Position numbers and translations under genes: made by a program. The notes under the pieces were generated by a model. It ran no database searches and was not told where the DNA came from. It saw nothing but the letters and a program-made list of their open reading frames with translations. DNA of 6,488 nucleotides from Candidatus Mesolinea sp. UBA5823 (GTDB lineage Bacteria > Chloroflexota > Anaerolineae > Anaerolineales > Anaerolineaceae): the NCBI GenBank assembly GCA_002417685.1, contig DICP01000071.1, forward strand, positions 1,397-7,884, in the 5' to 3' direction. Within the stretch, counting starts at the first letter, position 1; each line of letters opens with the position of its first letter. This document shows positions 1-5,783 of this stretch, one piece after another.

Positions 1-1
1 G

Positions 2-880
2 CTCGGCAGGCGCTGGATTATGGCTGACCTTGGGCGCTTTGCGATCCATACCAGCCGTAAGCGCCTGATTGACGTGCAGCGCAAGCTAAACGACCAGCAC
101 CAGCCTTACCGCTCCTTTGACGTCTATAACTTGGGCCGCTATGAGCGCCAGTGGTGGCAAAAAGAAGCTTTGCAGGGCGCTGATTCTGAGCACCGCCGTG
201 TGGTGCTGGAGTTTTTCCGCGCTGAGCCGCTGGTGAACCCGCCTTCGCCTTTGCTGCACGGGCGTAAAGCCGGCGCCTATGTGCATGTTGACCGCATCGA
301 TAGCATTCTCACCCGTGAGGAAGCTCGCGCGGTGGCTTTAGCTGTGCAGCAAGCCGGGGGCAAGGAAGTGCAATGCTTAGCCTGGGATTTTGAAATGGAT
401 TTACGCATGTATTGCGATCAGCTTGAGCAGGAGTTAGGCGTACGCATCAAGCTCTACACCATCCCGCGCGAGATTATGGAGCGCAACCGCAAGGATCCGC
501 CGCCCTTCTTTGAAGTCGCGACCCTCACCGCAGAGCCGGTTTACCGCACGAATGAAAACAAACGCACGGTGGATATCAAGCTCACCAGCTTTATCCCCTC
601 GCTCGCGGAGGTGCCCGAAAAAGAGTTAAAAGCCTTGCAGGAGCGCGCATTGCAATCCGGCTTTGATTTTATCGACTTTTGGGCAGTCGATTTCGACTAT
701 CACCCGCAGCAGCCCTTCAATCATCACTGGCAGGCTTACCGCACGCGCAGAAACCGTGCCTTACCCACGGTTTCGGATTTGCATTACACCTACGCGCAGC
801 CCGGCAAGTACACCGCCTGCATAAAAGTTATTGACGTCTTTGGCGCCGATACGTCTATCACCGTTGAAGTCAATACCTAG
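2..880 (+). CDS. Site-specific DNA methyltransferase, type III Mod-like (3' part; 5' end outside window)
   Basis: This is the C-terminal 292 residues of a probable adenine- or cytosine-N4 DNA methyltransferase that would protect host DNA from the nuclease encoded next. The reading frame is open to the left edge: LGRRWIMADLGRF precedes and includes the first internal ATG at 20, so that ATG is not the true start. The stretch LGRRWI-x-ADLGRFAIHTSRKRL (visible residues 1-22) matches the end of the AdoMet-binding region in beta-class amino-methyltransferases, where an acidic residue (here D9) follows the glycine-rich motif I. The catalytic DPPY-type motif and motif I lie upstream and are not seen. 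Further conserved-looking blocks are LGRYERQWW (44-52), LHGRKAGAYVHV (85-96) and DFWAVDFDY (225-233). The last 30 or so residues resemble a PKD/Ig-like strand pair. The stop is TAG at 878-880, 17 bases before the nuclease gene, so the two are probably co-transcribed. The family call is strong; target base and recognition site cannot be read from this part. Confidence 0.85.
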   Translation, partial: LGRRWIMADLGRFAIHTSRKRLIDVQRKLNDQHQPYRSFDVYNLGRYERQWWQKEALQGADSEHRRVVLEFFRAEPLVNPPSPLLHGRKAGAYVHVDRIDSILTREEARAVALAVQQAGGKEVQCLAWDFEMDLRMYCDQLEQELGVRIKLYTIPREIMERNRKDPPPFFEVATLTAEPVYRTNENKRTVDIKLTSFIPSLAEVPEKELKALQERALQSGFDFIDFWAVDFDYHPQQPFNHHWQAYRTRRNRALPTVSDLHYTYAQPGKYTACIKVIDVFGADTSITVEVNT

Positions 881-884
881 GCAG

Positions 885-893
885 AAAGGGGAG
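885..893 (+). promoter_or_regulatory. Ribosome binding site of the restriction helicase-nuclease
   Basis: AAAGGGGAG lies in the 17-base gap after the methyltransferase stop and ends 4 bases before the ATG at 898. It is purine-rich and well placed. It fixes the nuclease start and shows that the gene has its own translation start inside the operon. Confidence 0.7.
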
Positions 894-897
894 TTTT

Positions 898-3800
898 ATG
901 GCAGATAACCACATCAACATAGCGGCACTCGAGCCGTTGTATAAACCTTGGGAAGAACCCAATCAGCACCGTACTCGGGCCGAAAAAGTAGGAGACCCGG
1001 CGGTCATCCAGAAGGGGCGTGCCCCCAGCAAAATTACCATCGTGAATAACTTGCGCCACGAGCTGGACCAGTGGCGCAGCCATGATTATCCGGGCGCTTC
1101 AGATACGACCCGCGAGCTGCTCAACCATTGGTTCTTGCGCGATCATCTTTTAACTAATGGAGAGGGCGTACCCCAGGAATTTCGTTATTACTTCTGCCAA
1201 CGCGAAGCCATCGAAGCTTTCATATACCTGATGGAAGTGCGCCGACTGCGCACACTCTCAGCCTTGGTGGCGGAATTTGGCGGCGAAAATGCCGAAATAG
1301 CTGCGTTAGGAATCACCGAAACTGAAGACCTTTGGCCGCGCTTTGCTTTCCGCGTCGCCACGGGCGCTGGTAAGACGAAAATTATGAGCTTAGCCATCGT
1401 TTGGTCTTACTTTCATGCGCTGCGGGAATCCGACAGCCCAATGGCACGCAATTTTCTGGTGATCGCACCTAACCTGACCGTATTTGAGCGCTTAAAGCAA
1501 GATTTTGGCGACGGGCGCGTCTTTGATACAGATCCGCTTATCCCTTCAGCTTGGCGCGGGGATTGGAACCTTTCTGTGGTGTTGCAAGATGAAGCCAGCG
1601 GCGCAGCCACGGGCGGCACGCTATACCTCACTAATATCCACCGCTTGTTCGAGAAGAGGTCCCGCGGTCGAGCCGAAAAGGACCTTTACCCTTGGGCAGG
1701 GCCGGCGGTTTCACGCGCCAGTGCCTTGGATACGGGCGAGGCGCTGCGCAAGCGCGTCACGTCGCACCCGGATTTAATGGTAATTAACGATGAAGCCCAT
1801 CACCTGTGGGACCCAGACTCCGCTTGGATGGAAGCGCTAGACTTTTTTAATGAGGCTTACCTGCATCGCAATGGGCACGGTCTGGCTGCCCAACTCGATT
1901 TTTCTGCCACCCCGAAGGATAACAGAGGCAACCTGTTCAAACACATTGTGACCGATTCGCCTTTAGGCGAGGCTGTGGATGCCGGCATTGTCAAAGTGCC
2001 GATTATTGGACATGTGGGCGAGCTGAAAGAACGTCCTCTGGATGACGCTAGTTATCGCTATGATGAGCACTTGCGCTTGGGTTATGCCCGCTGGCAGAAA
2101 TCGGCTGAAGAATGGGAGCAAAGCGGAAAAAAACCGCTGCTCTTTGTGATGTGTGAAGATACCGAAGCCGCCGACCAAATTACCCGCCGCCTCAATACTG
2201 ACCCAACTTTTGAGGATTTGAATGGCAAAACCATTAACTTGCATACCAACCTTAAGGGCAAGCTTAAAAAGTATGAACGCTGGGGATTGGAATTTTACGA
2301 ATTTGTAGAAGACGAAAAACAAATCAGCGATGAGGACCTTAAGCAACTGCGCAAACTTTCGCGCGAGCTAGATGATAACACCAGCCCTTACCGCTGCATT
2401 GTATCGGTGATGATGCTGCGTGAAGGCTGGGACGTACGCAATGTGACCACGATTGTGCCGCTGCGCCCCTACAGTTCCAAAGCTAACATTTTGCCAGAGC
2501 AAACTTTGGGGCGTGGCTTACGGCGGATGACCCCACCTGGTCAGGCTTTAGAAACTGTTACTGTGGTCGAACATCCTGCTTTTGTGCGCCTCTATCAAGA
2601 TGAGCTTGAACAGGAGAGCGCTTTTTTACCAGACATTCCAGTAGAATTTGTGCCTCGTACTACCGTCAGTATATTCCCCGACCCTAAAAAAGATTGGGAT
2701 AAGCTCAAAATCGCTTACCCCGCCCTCACAGATGCCTACCGGGTTGTTTCTACGCTCGATGCAATCAGCATCGATGAAGTTAAAGCTGCATTAAACAAAT
2801 TTTCAAAGCTGAAGCTCGGGCAACCTCGCGAAGTGGAGCTGGATTATGAGGGCCGCTCACTTGTGACAAACGAAGTCATAGAGAACATGAAAATTAGGCT
2901 GCCTTTGCTGAAAAATGGCATCGGTGCAATTTCTTATTATCGGGAAGAGCTGGAAAACATCTGTCACATCCGCAATACGCATACAATCTTAGCCCCAGTG
3001 TTGAAAACCTTTCTGACGGAGCTGCTCTTCGATCAAAAAGTCGATCTTTTTGATCCTCGCTTAGTAGCCCGTTTAGGGGACAGCGATGTACACGAGTACA
3101 TACGCGCCGTGTTTGTGCCTATCATCAATAGCAAAACAAAACTTAAGCAAGAGCGCCTGCCGCTTGGGCAAGAAATTTTACTTTCCACTTGGAGACCTTA
3201 TCAAGTGACGGCGTCTGAGCACCATCCTGTTATTCAGGCAGAGCGGACCCTTTTTAATTTAGTGCCTTGTAATCGCAACTTGGAGCGTACCTTCGCTAAA
3301 TTTGCCGAAGATGCCGAGGATGTCGTTGCCTTCGCCAAGAATGACGGCCCGCAAGCTTTACGCATCGATTATGAAGGCTCTCAAAATCGTCATGCTTTCT
3401 ACACTCCAGATTTCTTCGTGCGCACCACCAGTGGCAAATATTTTCTGGTGGAGACTAAGGGAGAAATGGAGCAGGAAGTTCTTTCTAAGGCTAAAGCTGC
3501 CGTTGCATGGTGCAAATCAGCCAGCGAAACAGGCACACAATGGGAATATCTTTTTGTACCCGAAGATATTTTCAAGCAATTCAACGATACGACCATTGAG
3601 AGCTTGAGTAGAGCCTGTACTCCAGAACTCACGCGATTGCTGCAGGACGCTGAGAGACAAACACTCTCCTTGCCATTCTATCAAATATCCGAAGTAGAGA
3701 AGCAGGCTCAGCGTGAAATTTTCATTAGAGAAGAAGATTTCAATCTTCTACCCGAAAACTATCAACGGGCTATATTGGACGCCTCGGAACTTTTTAGCTT

Positions 3801-4308
3801 TTTACAAACCAAAAACCAATCTTTTGCCCCTTGCTTTACGCCGCTTCTTAGTCCGCTTGATGATGCGGCAATCAGGTTGATTTTTGCTCTGCTCAAAAAA
3901 TATGTTCCAACCTCAAAAGCTGAACAAGATAGGTTTTTCATGCCGGATTATTTCTTCATTTCGGAAGGAGATAAGAAAAACTTGATGAATAACGCTGCTG
4001 CGCTCAAGAAAGCTTTGGTCTATAACAGTTATATAATGCCAATTAGCTTACTTTGCTTTTGTCTGGAATATGCCCGCAAAGACCCACCATTACACGTAAA
4101 TGGTATATTTACAGCGGTTCAGCAAGAATTCAGCCGTTTTAATAAATCCCAGCTTTATGAACGCTTAGATCACATCCGAGATTTCCGCAATAAATACGTC
4201 GCCCATGGTCATATAGACACAAAGTTGACAGTAGAAGAAGCAAAAGTGGAATTGAAAAACTGGATTAGTGGCTTGAGTGCCCTTCAAAAAGCAATTCAAG
4301 AAAAATAA
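898..4308 (+). CDS. Type III restriction-like helicase-nuclease (Res-like) with HEPN-like C-terminal extension
   Basis: This 1136-residue protein is the probable restriction subunit of the methyltransferase encoded just upstream: an ATP-driven superfamily 2 translocase joined to a DNA nuclease. Motifs seen in order are Walker A ATGAGKT (154-160), Walker B DEAH (298-301), motif III SAT (336-338), a motif IV-like strand PLLFVMCED (413-421), motif V REGWDVRNV (508-516) and motif VI QTLGRGLRR (535-543). A PD-(D/E)XK nuclease site follows: PD at 837-838 and ETK at 852-854. All key residues are present, so the enzyme looks intact. The N-terminal 150 residues (FRYYFCQREAIEAF and nearby) recall the large Res-like family named BPTD_3080 in NCBI annotation; that name is from memory. 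Classical type III Res proteins such as EcoP15I are about 970 residues and end with the nuclease. Here about 215 more residues follow (922-1136), with R-N-K-Y-V-A-H at 1097-1103, like the HEPN ribonuclease motif. GC content falls in this 3' part. A type III-like mechanism is inferred from family and neighbour. Confidence 0.88.
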   Translation: MADNHINIAALEPLYKPWEEPNQHRTRAEKVGDPAVIQKGRAPSKITIVNNLRHELDQWRSHDYPGASDTTRELLNHWFLRDHLLTNGEGVPQEFRYYFCQREAIEAFIYLMEVRRLRTLSALVAEFGGENAEIAALGITETEDLWPRFAFRVATGAGKTKIMSLAIVWSYFHALRESDSPMARNFLVIAPNLTVFERLKQDFGDGRVFDTDPLIPSAWRGDWNLSVVLQDEASGAATGGTLYLTNIHRLFEKRSRGRAEKDLYPWAGPAVSRASALDTGEALRKRVTSHPDLMVINDEAHHLWDPDSAWMEALDFFNEAYLHRNGHGLAAQLDFSATPKDNRGNLFKHIVTDSPLGEAVDAGIVKVPIIGHVGELKERPLDDASYRYDEHLRLGYARWQKSAEEWEQSGKKPLLFVMCEDTEAADQITRRLNTDPTFEDLNGKTINLHTNLKGKLKKYERWGLEFYEFVEDEKQISDEDLKQLRKLSRELDDNTSPYRCIVSVMMLREGWDVRNVTTIVPLRPYSSKANILPEQTLGRGLRRMTPPGQALETVTVVEHPAFVRLYQDELEQESAFLPDIPVEFVPRTTVSIFPDPKKDWDKLKIAYPALTDAYRVVSTLDAISIDEVKAALNKFSKLKLGQPREVELDYEGRSLVTNEVIENMKIRLPLLKNGIGAISYYREELENICHIRNTHTILAPVLKTFLTELLFDQKVDLFDPRLVARLGDSDVHEYIRAVFVPIINSKTKLKQERLPLGQEILLSTWRPYQVTASEHHPVIQAERTLFNLVPCNRNLERTFAKFAEDAEDVVAFAKNDGPQALRIDYEGSQNRHAFYTPDFFVRTTSGKYFLVETKGEMEQEVLSKAKAAVAWCKSASETGTQWEYLFVPEDIFKQFNDTTIESLSRACTPELTRLLQDAERQTLSLPFYQISEVEKQAQREIFIREEDFNLLPENYQRAILDASELFSFLQTKNQSFAPCFTPLLSPLDDAAIRLIFALLKKYVPTSKAEQDRFFMPDYFFISEGDKKNLMNNAAALKKALVYNSYIMPISLLCFCLEYARKDPPLHVNGIFTAVQQEFSRFNKSQLYERLDHIRDFRNKYVAHGHIDTKLTVEEAKVELKNWISGLSALQKAIQEK
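3661..4305 (+). other. C-terminal extension of the nuclease protein with a HEPN-like R-x5-H motif
   Basis: This segment encodes residues 922-1136, after the PD-(D/E)XK nuclease domain of the Res-like protein. It looks mainly alpha-helical, with helix-like stretches around 973-987, 1007-1035 and 1085-1103. The motif DFRNKYVAHG (1095-1104; R1097 and H1103 at bases 4186-4206) fits the Rx4-6H signature of HEPN domains, many of which are ribonucleases in defence and toxin systems. A long helix follows (LTVEEAKVELKNWISGL), as is usual after that motif. I have an impression that similar tails with FRN-x-Y-V-A-H occur in related Res-like proteins, so the tail may be a family trait, not unique here. 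Nuclease activity is not shown: the domain could be structural or a dimerisation module. Sample 60-base lines here have about 33-43% GC, against 53-67% in most sampled lines of the first half of the gene. Confidence 0.5.
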
Positions 4309-4328
4309 GGTTAATCGAGCCACCTCTT

Positions 4329-4357
4329 TTTACGCATCTACTAACTTGTTGTATACT
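4329..4357 (+). promoter_or_regulatory. Candidate promoter of the LysM protein gene
   Basis: TTTACG (4329-4334) and TATACT (4352-4357) are 17 bases apart and match the sigma-70-type -35 and -10 consensus at 4 and 5 of 6 positions. Transcription would start near 4364, leaving a leader of about 67 bases. A perfect TTGACA also occurs at 4357-4362, but no good -10 follows at 16-18 bases (only TAAGGG at 4381). The gap has no convincing terminator, so read-through from the restriction operon is also possible. Chloroflexota promoter rules are less well known, so this is tentative. Confidence 0.4.
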
Positions 4358-4417
4358 TGACACAACTCGAAATTAGTCCCTAAGGGCATTGCAAGCATCC
4401 CTTACGCGCTTAGGTCG

Positions 4418-4423
4418 AAAGGA
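4418..4423 (+). promoter_or_regulatory. Ribosome binding site that sets the LysM protein start at 4431
   Basis: AAAGGA stands 7 bases before ATG 4431, which is near-ideal spacing. It favours this ATG over the in-frame TTG at 4389, which would add 14 residues (MQASLTRLGRKDII) ahead of the lysine-rich membrane-anchor start and has no good site in front. Confidence 0.7.
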
Positions 4424-4430
4424 CATTATT

Positions 4431-5159
4431 ATGGCTAAGAAAAAAACACAGAGCTCGCTTTCCTCTTACCGTAGGAAGAAAAAACGCGGGAATACCTTCA
4501 TCAGTGTGCTGGCTGGCTTGCTCATCGTAGCAGGGCTGGTGCTCGTGGTCATGTGGGCTACAGGCAACTTGGCTGGCTCCCCTGGCTGGTTCGCGACCCA
4601 AACCCCCACCTCAACCTCCACGGCTACCCCCACACCGGTAACGCCTACCAATACCGCCACGAATACACCCACCATCACCGAGACGCCAACCATTACGCCC
4701 ACCTTCACCCCTTCTGCGCCGTTTGAATATGTGGTGCAGGAAGACGATAACTGCCAGACGATTGCCGAGAAATTTGACGCCGATATTGAGGTTCTGCTCT
4801 ACCTGAATAACCTTGACAGCCGCTGTATCATTTATGTGGGCGATACCATCCTCATACCAGCCCCAGGGCAGGAGATGCCTACCGCTACGCCGCTGCCCAC
4901 TGATATCCGCCCTGGCACGATTATCGATTACAACGTGCGCGCCGGCGACACTTTAGAAGGCTTGGCGATCCGCTTCAACACCACTGTCGAAAAGATTCTC
5001 TTCGAGACCAACCGCTATCGCCGCAGCCAAAACTTAGAGATTATTGAAGACAATACCGACTTGTTCATCGGCGACCTGCTCAAGATACCGGTGAACTTGG
5101 TGACGCCACAGCCCACCGCTACCGCCACCCGAACCCGTACGCCAACCCCCACACCCTAA
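4431..5159 (+). CDS. Membrane-anchored protein with two LysM domains and Thr/Pro-rich linkers
   Basis: This 242-residue protein probably binds peptidoglycan or another N-acetylglucosamine-type glycan outside the membrane. The start is very basic (MAKKK; RRKKKR at 14-19) and is followed by one hydrophobic segment (about 22-42). That arrangement predicts an uncleaved anchor with a cytoplasmic N-terminus and the rest outside. Residues 57-95 form a Thr/Pro/Ser/Ala linker. LysM 1 spans about 98-143 (EYVVQEDDNCQTIAEKF ... VGDTILIP) and has two cysteines, C108 and C132, that could form a disulfide. LysM 2 spans about 165-221 (YNVRAGDTLEGLAIRFNT ... IGDLLKIP) and is longer than usual between its helices. 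The protein ends in a second linker, TPQPTATATRTRTPTPTP, with no domain after it. No enzymatic domain is present. It has its own promoter candidate and a strong terminator, so it is probably a single-gene unit. LysM assignment is firm from the V-x-x-GDTL...I...GD-x-L-x-IP pattern; the ligand and role are inferred. Confidence 0.88.
   Translation: MAKKKTQSSLSSYRRKKKRGNTFISVLAGLLIVAGLVLVVMWATGNLAGSPGWFATQTPTSTSTATPTPVTPTNTATNTPTITETPTITPTFTPSAPFEYVVQEDDNCQTIAEKFDADIEVLLYLNNLDSRCIIYVGDTILIPAPGQEMPTATPLPTDIRPGTIIDYNVRAGDTLEGLAIRFNTTVEKILFETNRYRRSQNLEIIEDNTDLFIGDLLKIPVNLVTPQPTATATRTRTPTPTP
4599..4715 (+). repeat. Low-complexity Thr/Pro-coding tract in the LysM gene
   Basis: The coding strand is strongly C-rich and G-poor, made of ACC, CCC, ACG and ACA codons with variants of Thr-Pro and Thr-x-Thr units. 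It encodes the flexible linker between the membrane anchor and LysM 1 (residues 57-95). Such tracts can vary in length between strains. The units are degenerate at the DNA level, so no exact tandem period is claimed. A similar shorter tract encodes the C-terminal tail (5103-5156). Confidence 0.65.
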
Positions 5160-5165
5160 ATAGGG

Positions 5166-5180
5166 TTGTTGTCACAACAA
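5166..5180. repeat. Perfect 15-base palindrome TTGTTGT-C-ACAACAA
   Basis: Two 7-base arms flank a single C, placed 6 bases after the LysM gene stop and directly against the terminator hairpin. It could be a small hairpin assisting termination (6-bp stem, TCA loop) or a protein-binding site. On the minus strand it supplies extra T-rich sequence after the terminator stem. The function is unknown. Confidence 0.45.
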
Positions 5181-5207
5181 AAGGACACGCGCGAGCGTGT
5201 CCTTTTT
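5179..5207. terminator. Rho-independent terminator, probably bidirectional, between converging genes
   Basis: GGACACGC (5183-5190) pairs perfectly with GCGTGTCC (5195-5202) across the GNRA-type loop GCGA. TTTTT follows on the plus strand (5203-5207), and AAAA (5179-5182) precedes the stem, giving a T run on the minus strand. It lies 23 bases after the LysM gene stop and about 28 bases past the DUF1622 gene stop on the other strand. It probably ends both transcripts. Confidence 0.9.
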
Positions 5208-5230
5208 AATGCTGCAAGCCTTTTATCTGA

Positions 5231-5767
5231 TTACTTTTTCCGGTCGAGGCTCTCCAGCTCGGGGAGATTTTCCTTCTCGCAAATCGTCTCGATTTCATAG
5301 TCGAGGAAGTAGTTCAAGAGCACGCGCAGCAGCACAATTGCAAGCAAGGTAATGATCTCAGAGAAGCTTGGTGAGCGGGCGATGCGCAGGATATCCGACG
5401 CCATGGCGAATTCTAAGCTCAGGCTAAGCTGGGGACCCAACCCGATGCGCAGCGCTTCTGAACGGCGCATTTGGCGGATCAAAGAGCCATCCATGCTGTG
5501 TTGAACATAGCGGACCAAGGTTTTAACCGTGCCTGCTAAGATTACAAAAACCGCAGCAAGCTCGCAGAATAGAGCGGCATAGTCCACAATGTACCTAAAA
5601 AATTCATCCAGCTTCGTCTCAGTCTGTATCCCGCCCACATCGTTCTCGACGCCGATTGCGATGATCACCACGAGCGCAATGAGAATAATTGTTGGCAGAT
5701 AGAGACGGCCAAATATTTTTCCAAAACGATCATGGTTGTGTTTTGGTTTGGTTGGTTGCTCAGTCAC
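5231..5767 (-). CDS. DUF1622 family membrane protein
   Basis: This 178-residue membrane protein belongs to DUF1622, a family of unknown function. Residues 107-160 carry the family pattern: R-x-GLGPQLSLSLEFAMASDILR, then a spacer with SPSF, then a helix ending LRVLLNYFLDYEIE. Hydrophobic segments are at about 22-40, 62-82, 110-125 (weaker, with acidic residues E119 and D125) and 136-155. As I recall, many family members are about 110-130 residues, so the first helix and its polar, His/Lys-containing N-terminus look like an extension. The start is GTG at 5767-5765, 5 bases after GGAGG. The ATG at 5771-5769 is out of frame and closes after three codons. It is the second gene of a minus-strand unit, 16 bases behind the oxidoreductase, and ends at the shared terminator. 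No function is proposed. Confidence 0.82.
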   Translation of the reverse strand: MTEQPTKPKHNHDRFGKIFGRLYLPTIILIALVVIIAIGVENDVGGIQTETKLDEFFRYIVDYAALFCELAAVFVILAGTVKTLVRYVQHSMDGSLIRQMRRSEALRIGLGPQLSLSLEFAMASDILRIARSPSFSEIITLLAIVLLRVLLNYFLDYEIETICEKENLPELESLDRKK

Positions 5768-5772
5768 ACATG

Positions 5773-5777
5773 CCTCC
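5773..5777 (-). promoter_or_regulatory. Ribosome binding site supporting the GTG start of the DUF1622 gene
   Basis: On the minus strand GGAGG sits inside the 16-base gap between the oxidoreductase stop and the GTG at 5767, leaving 5 bases of spacing. The out-of-frame ATG at 5771 is only 1 base away and leads to ATG-TGT-GAC-TGA, so it is not a credible gene start. Confidence 0.75.
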
Positions 5778-5783
5778 GTCTGG

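Noticed and set aside
1963..2346. 127-residue open frame on the minus strand inside the restriction gene
   Set aside because: It lies wholly opposite the helicase domain, whose motifs are conserved in the plus frame; it has no ribosome site and no recognisable domain.
3302..3607. 101-residue plus-strand frame inside the nuclease region
   Set aside because: It overlaps the PD-(D/E)XK domain in another frame and has no family resemblance.
4308..4331. Possible terminator after the restriction gene (AGGT ... ACCT followed by TTTTT)
   Set aside because: The stem is only 4 base pairs with a 10-base loop, or 4 pairs including a G-U with a 5-base loop; this is too weak to call, so termination here is undecided.
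4389..4430. Upstream TTG start extending the LysM protein by 14 residues
   Set aside because: The ATG at 4431 has AAAGGA at 7-base spacing and begins the typical MAKKK basic anchor; the TTG has no good ribosome site and falls inside the likely leader.
4309..4430. Possible small RNA, riboswitch or CRISPR-like structure in the 122-base gap
   Set aside because: No strong hairpin, direct repeat or known riboswitch core was seen; only the promoter candidate and a weak inverted repeat can be supported.
4466..4708. Valine/glycine-rich 80-residue open frame on the minus strand
   Set aside because: It is the antisense reading of the Thr/Pro tract and the membrane anchor of the LysM gene; its repetitive V/G content is an artefact of the C-rich coding strand.
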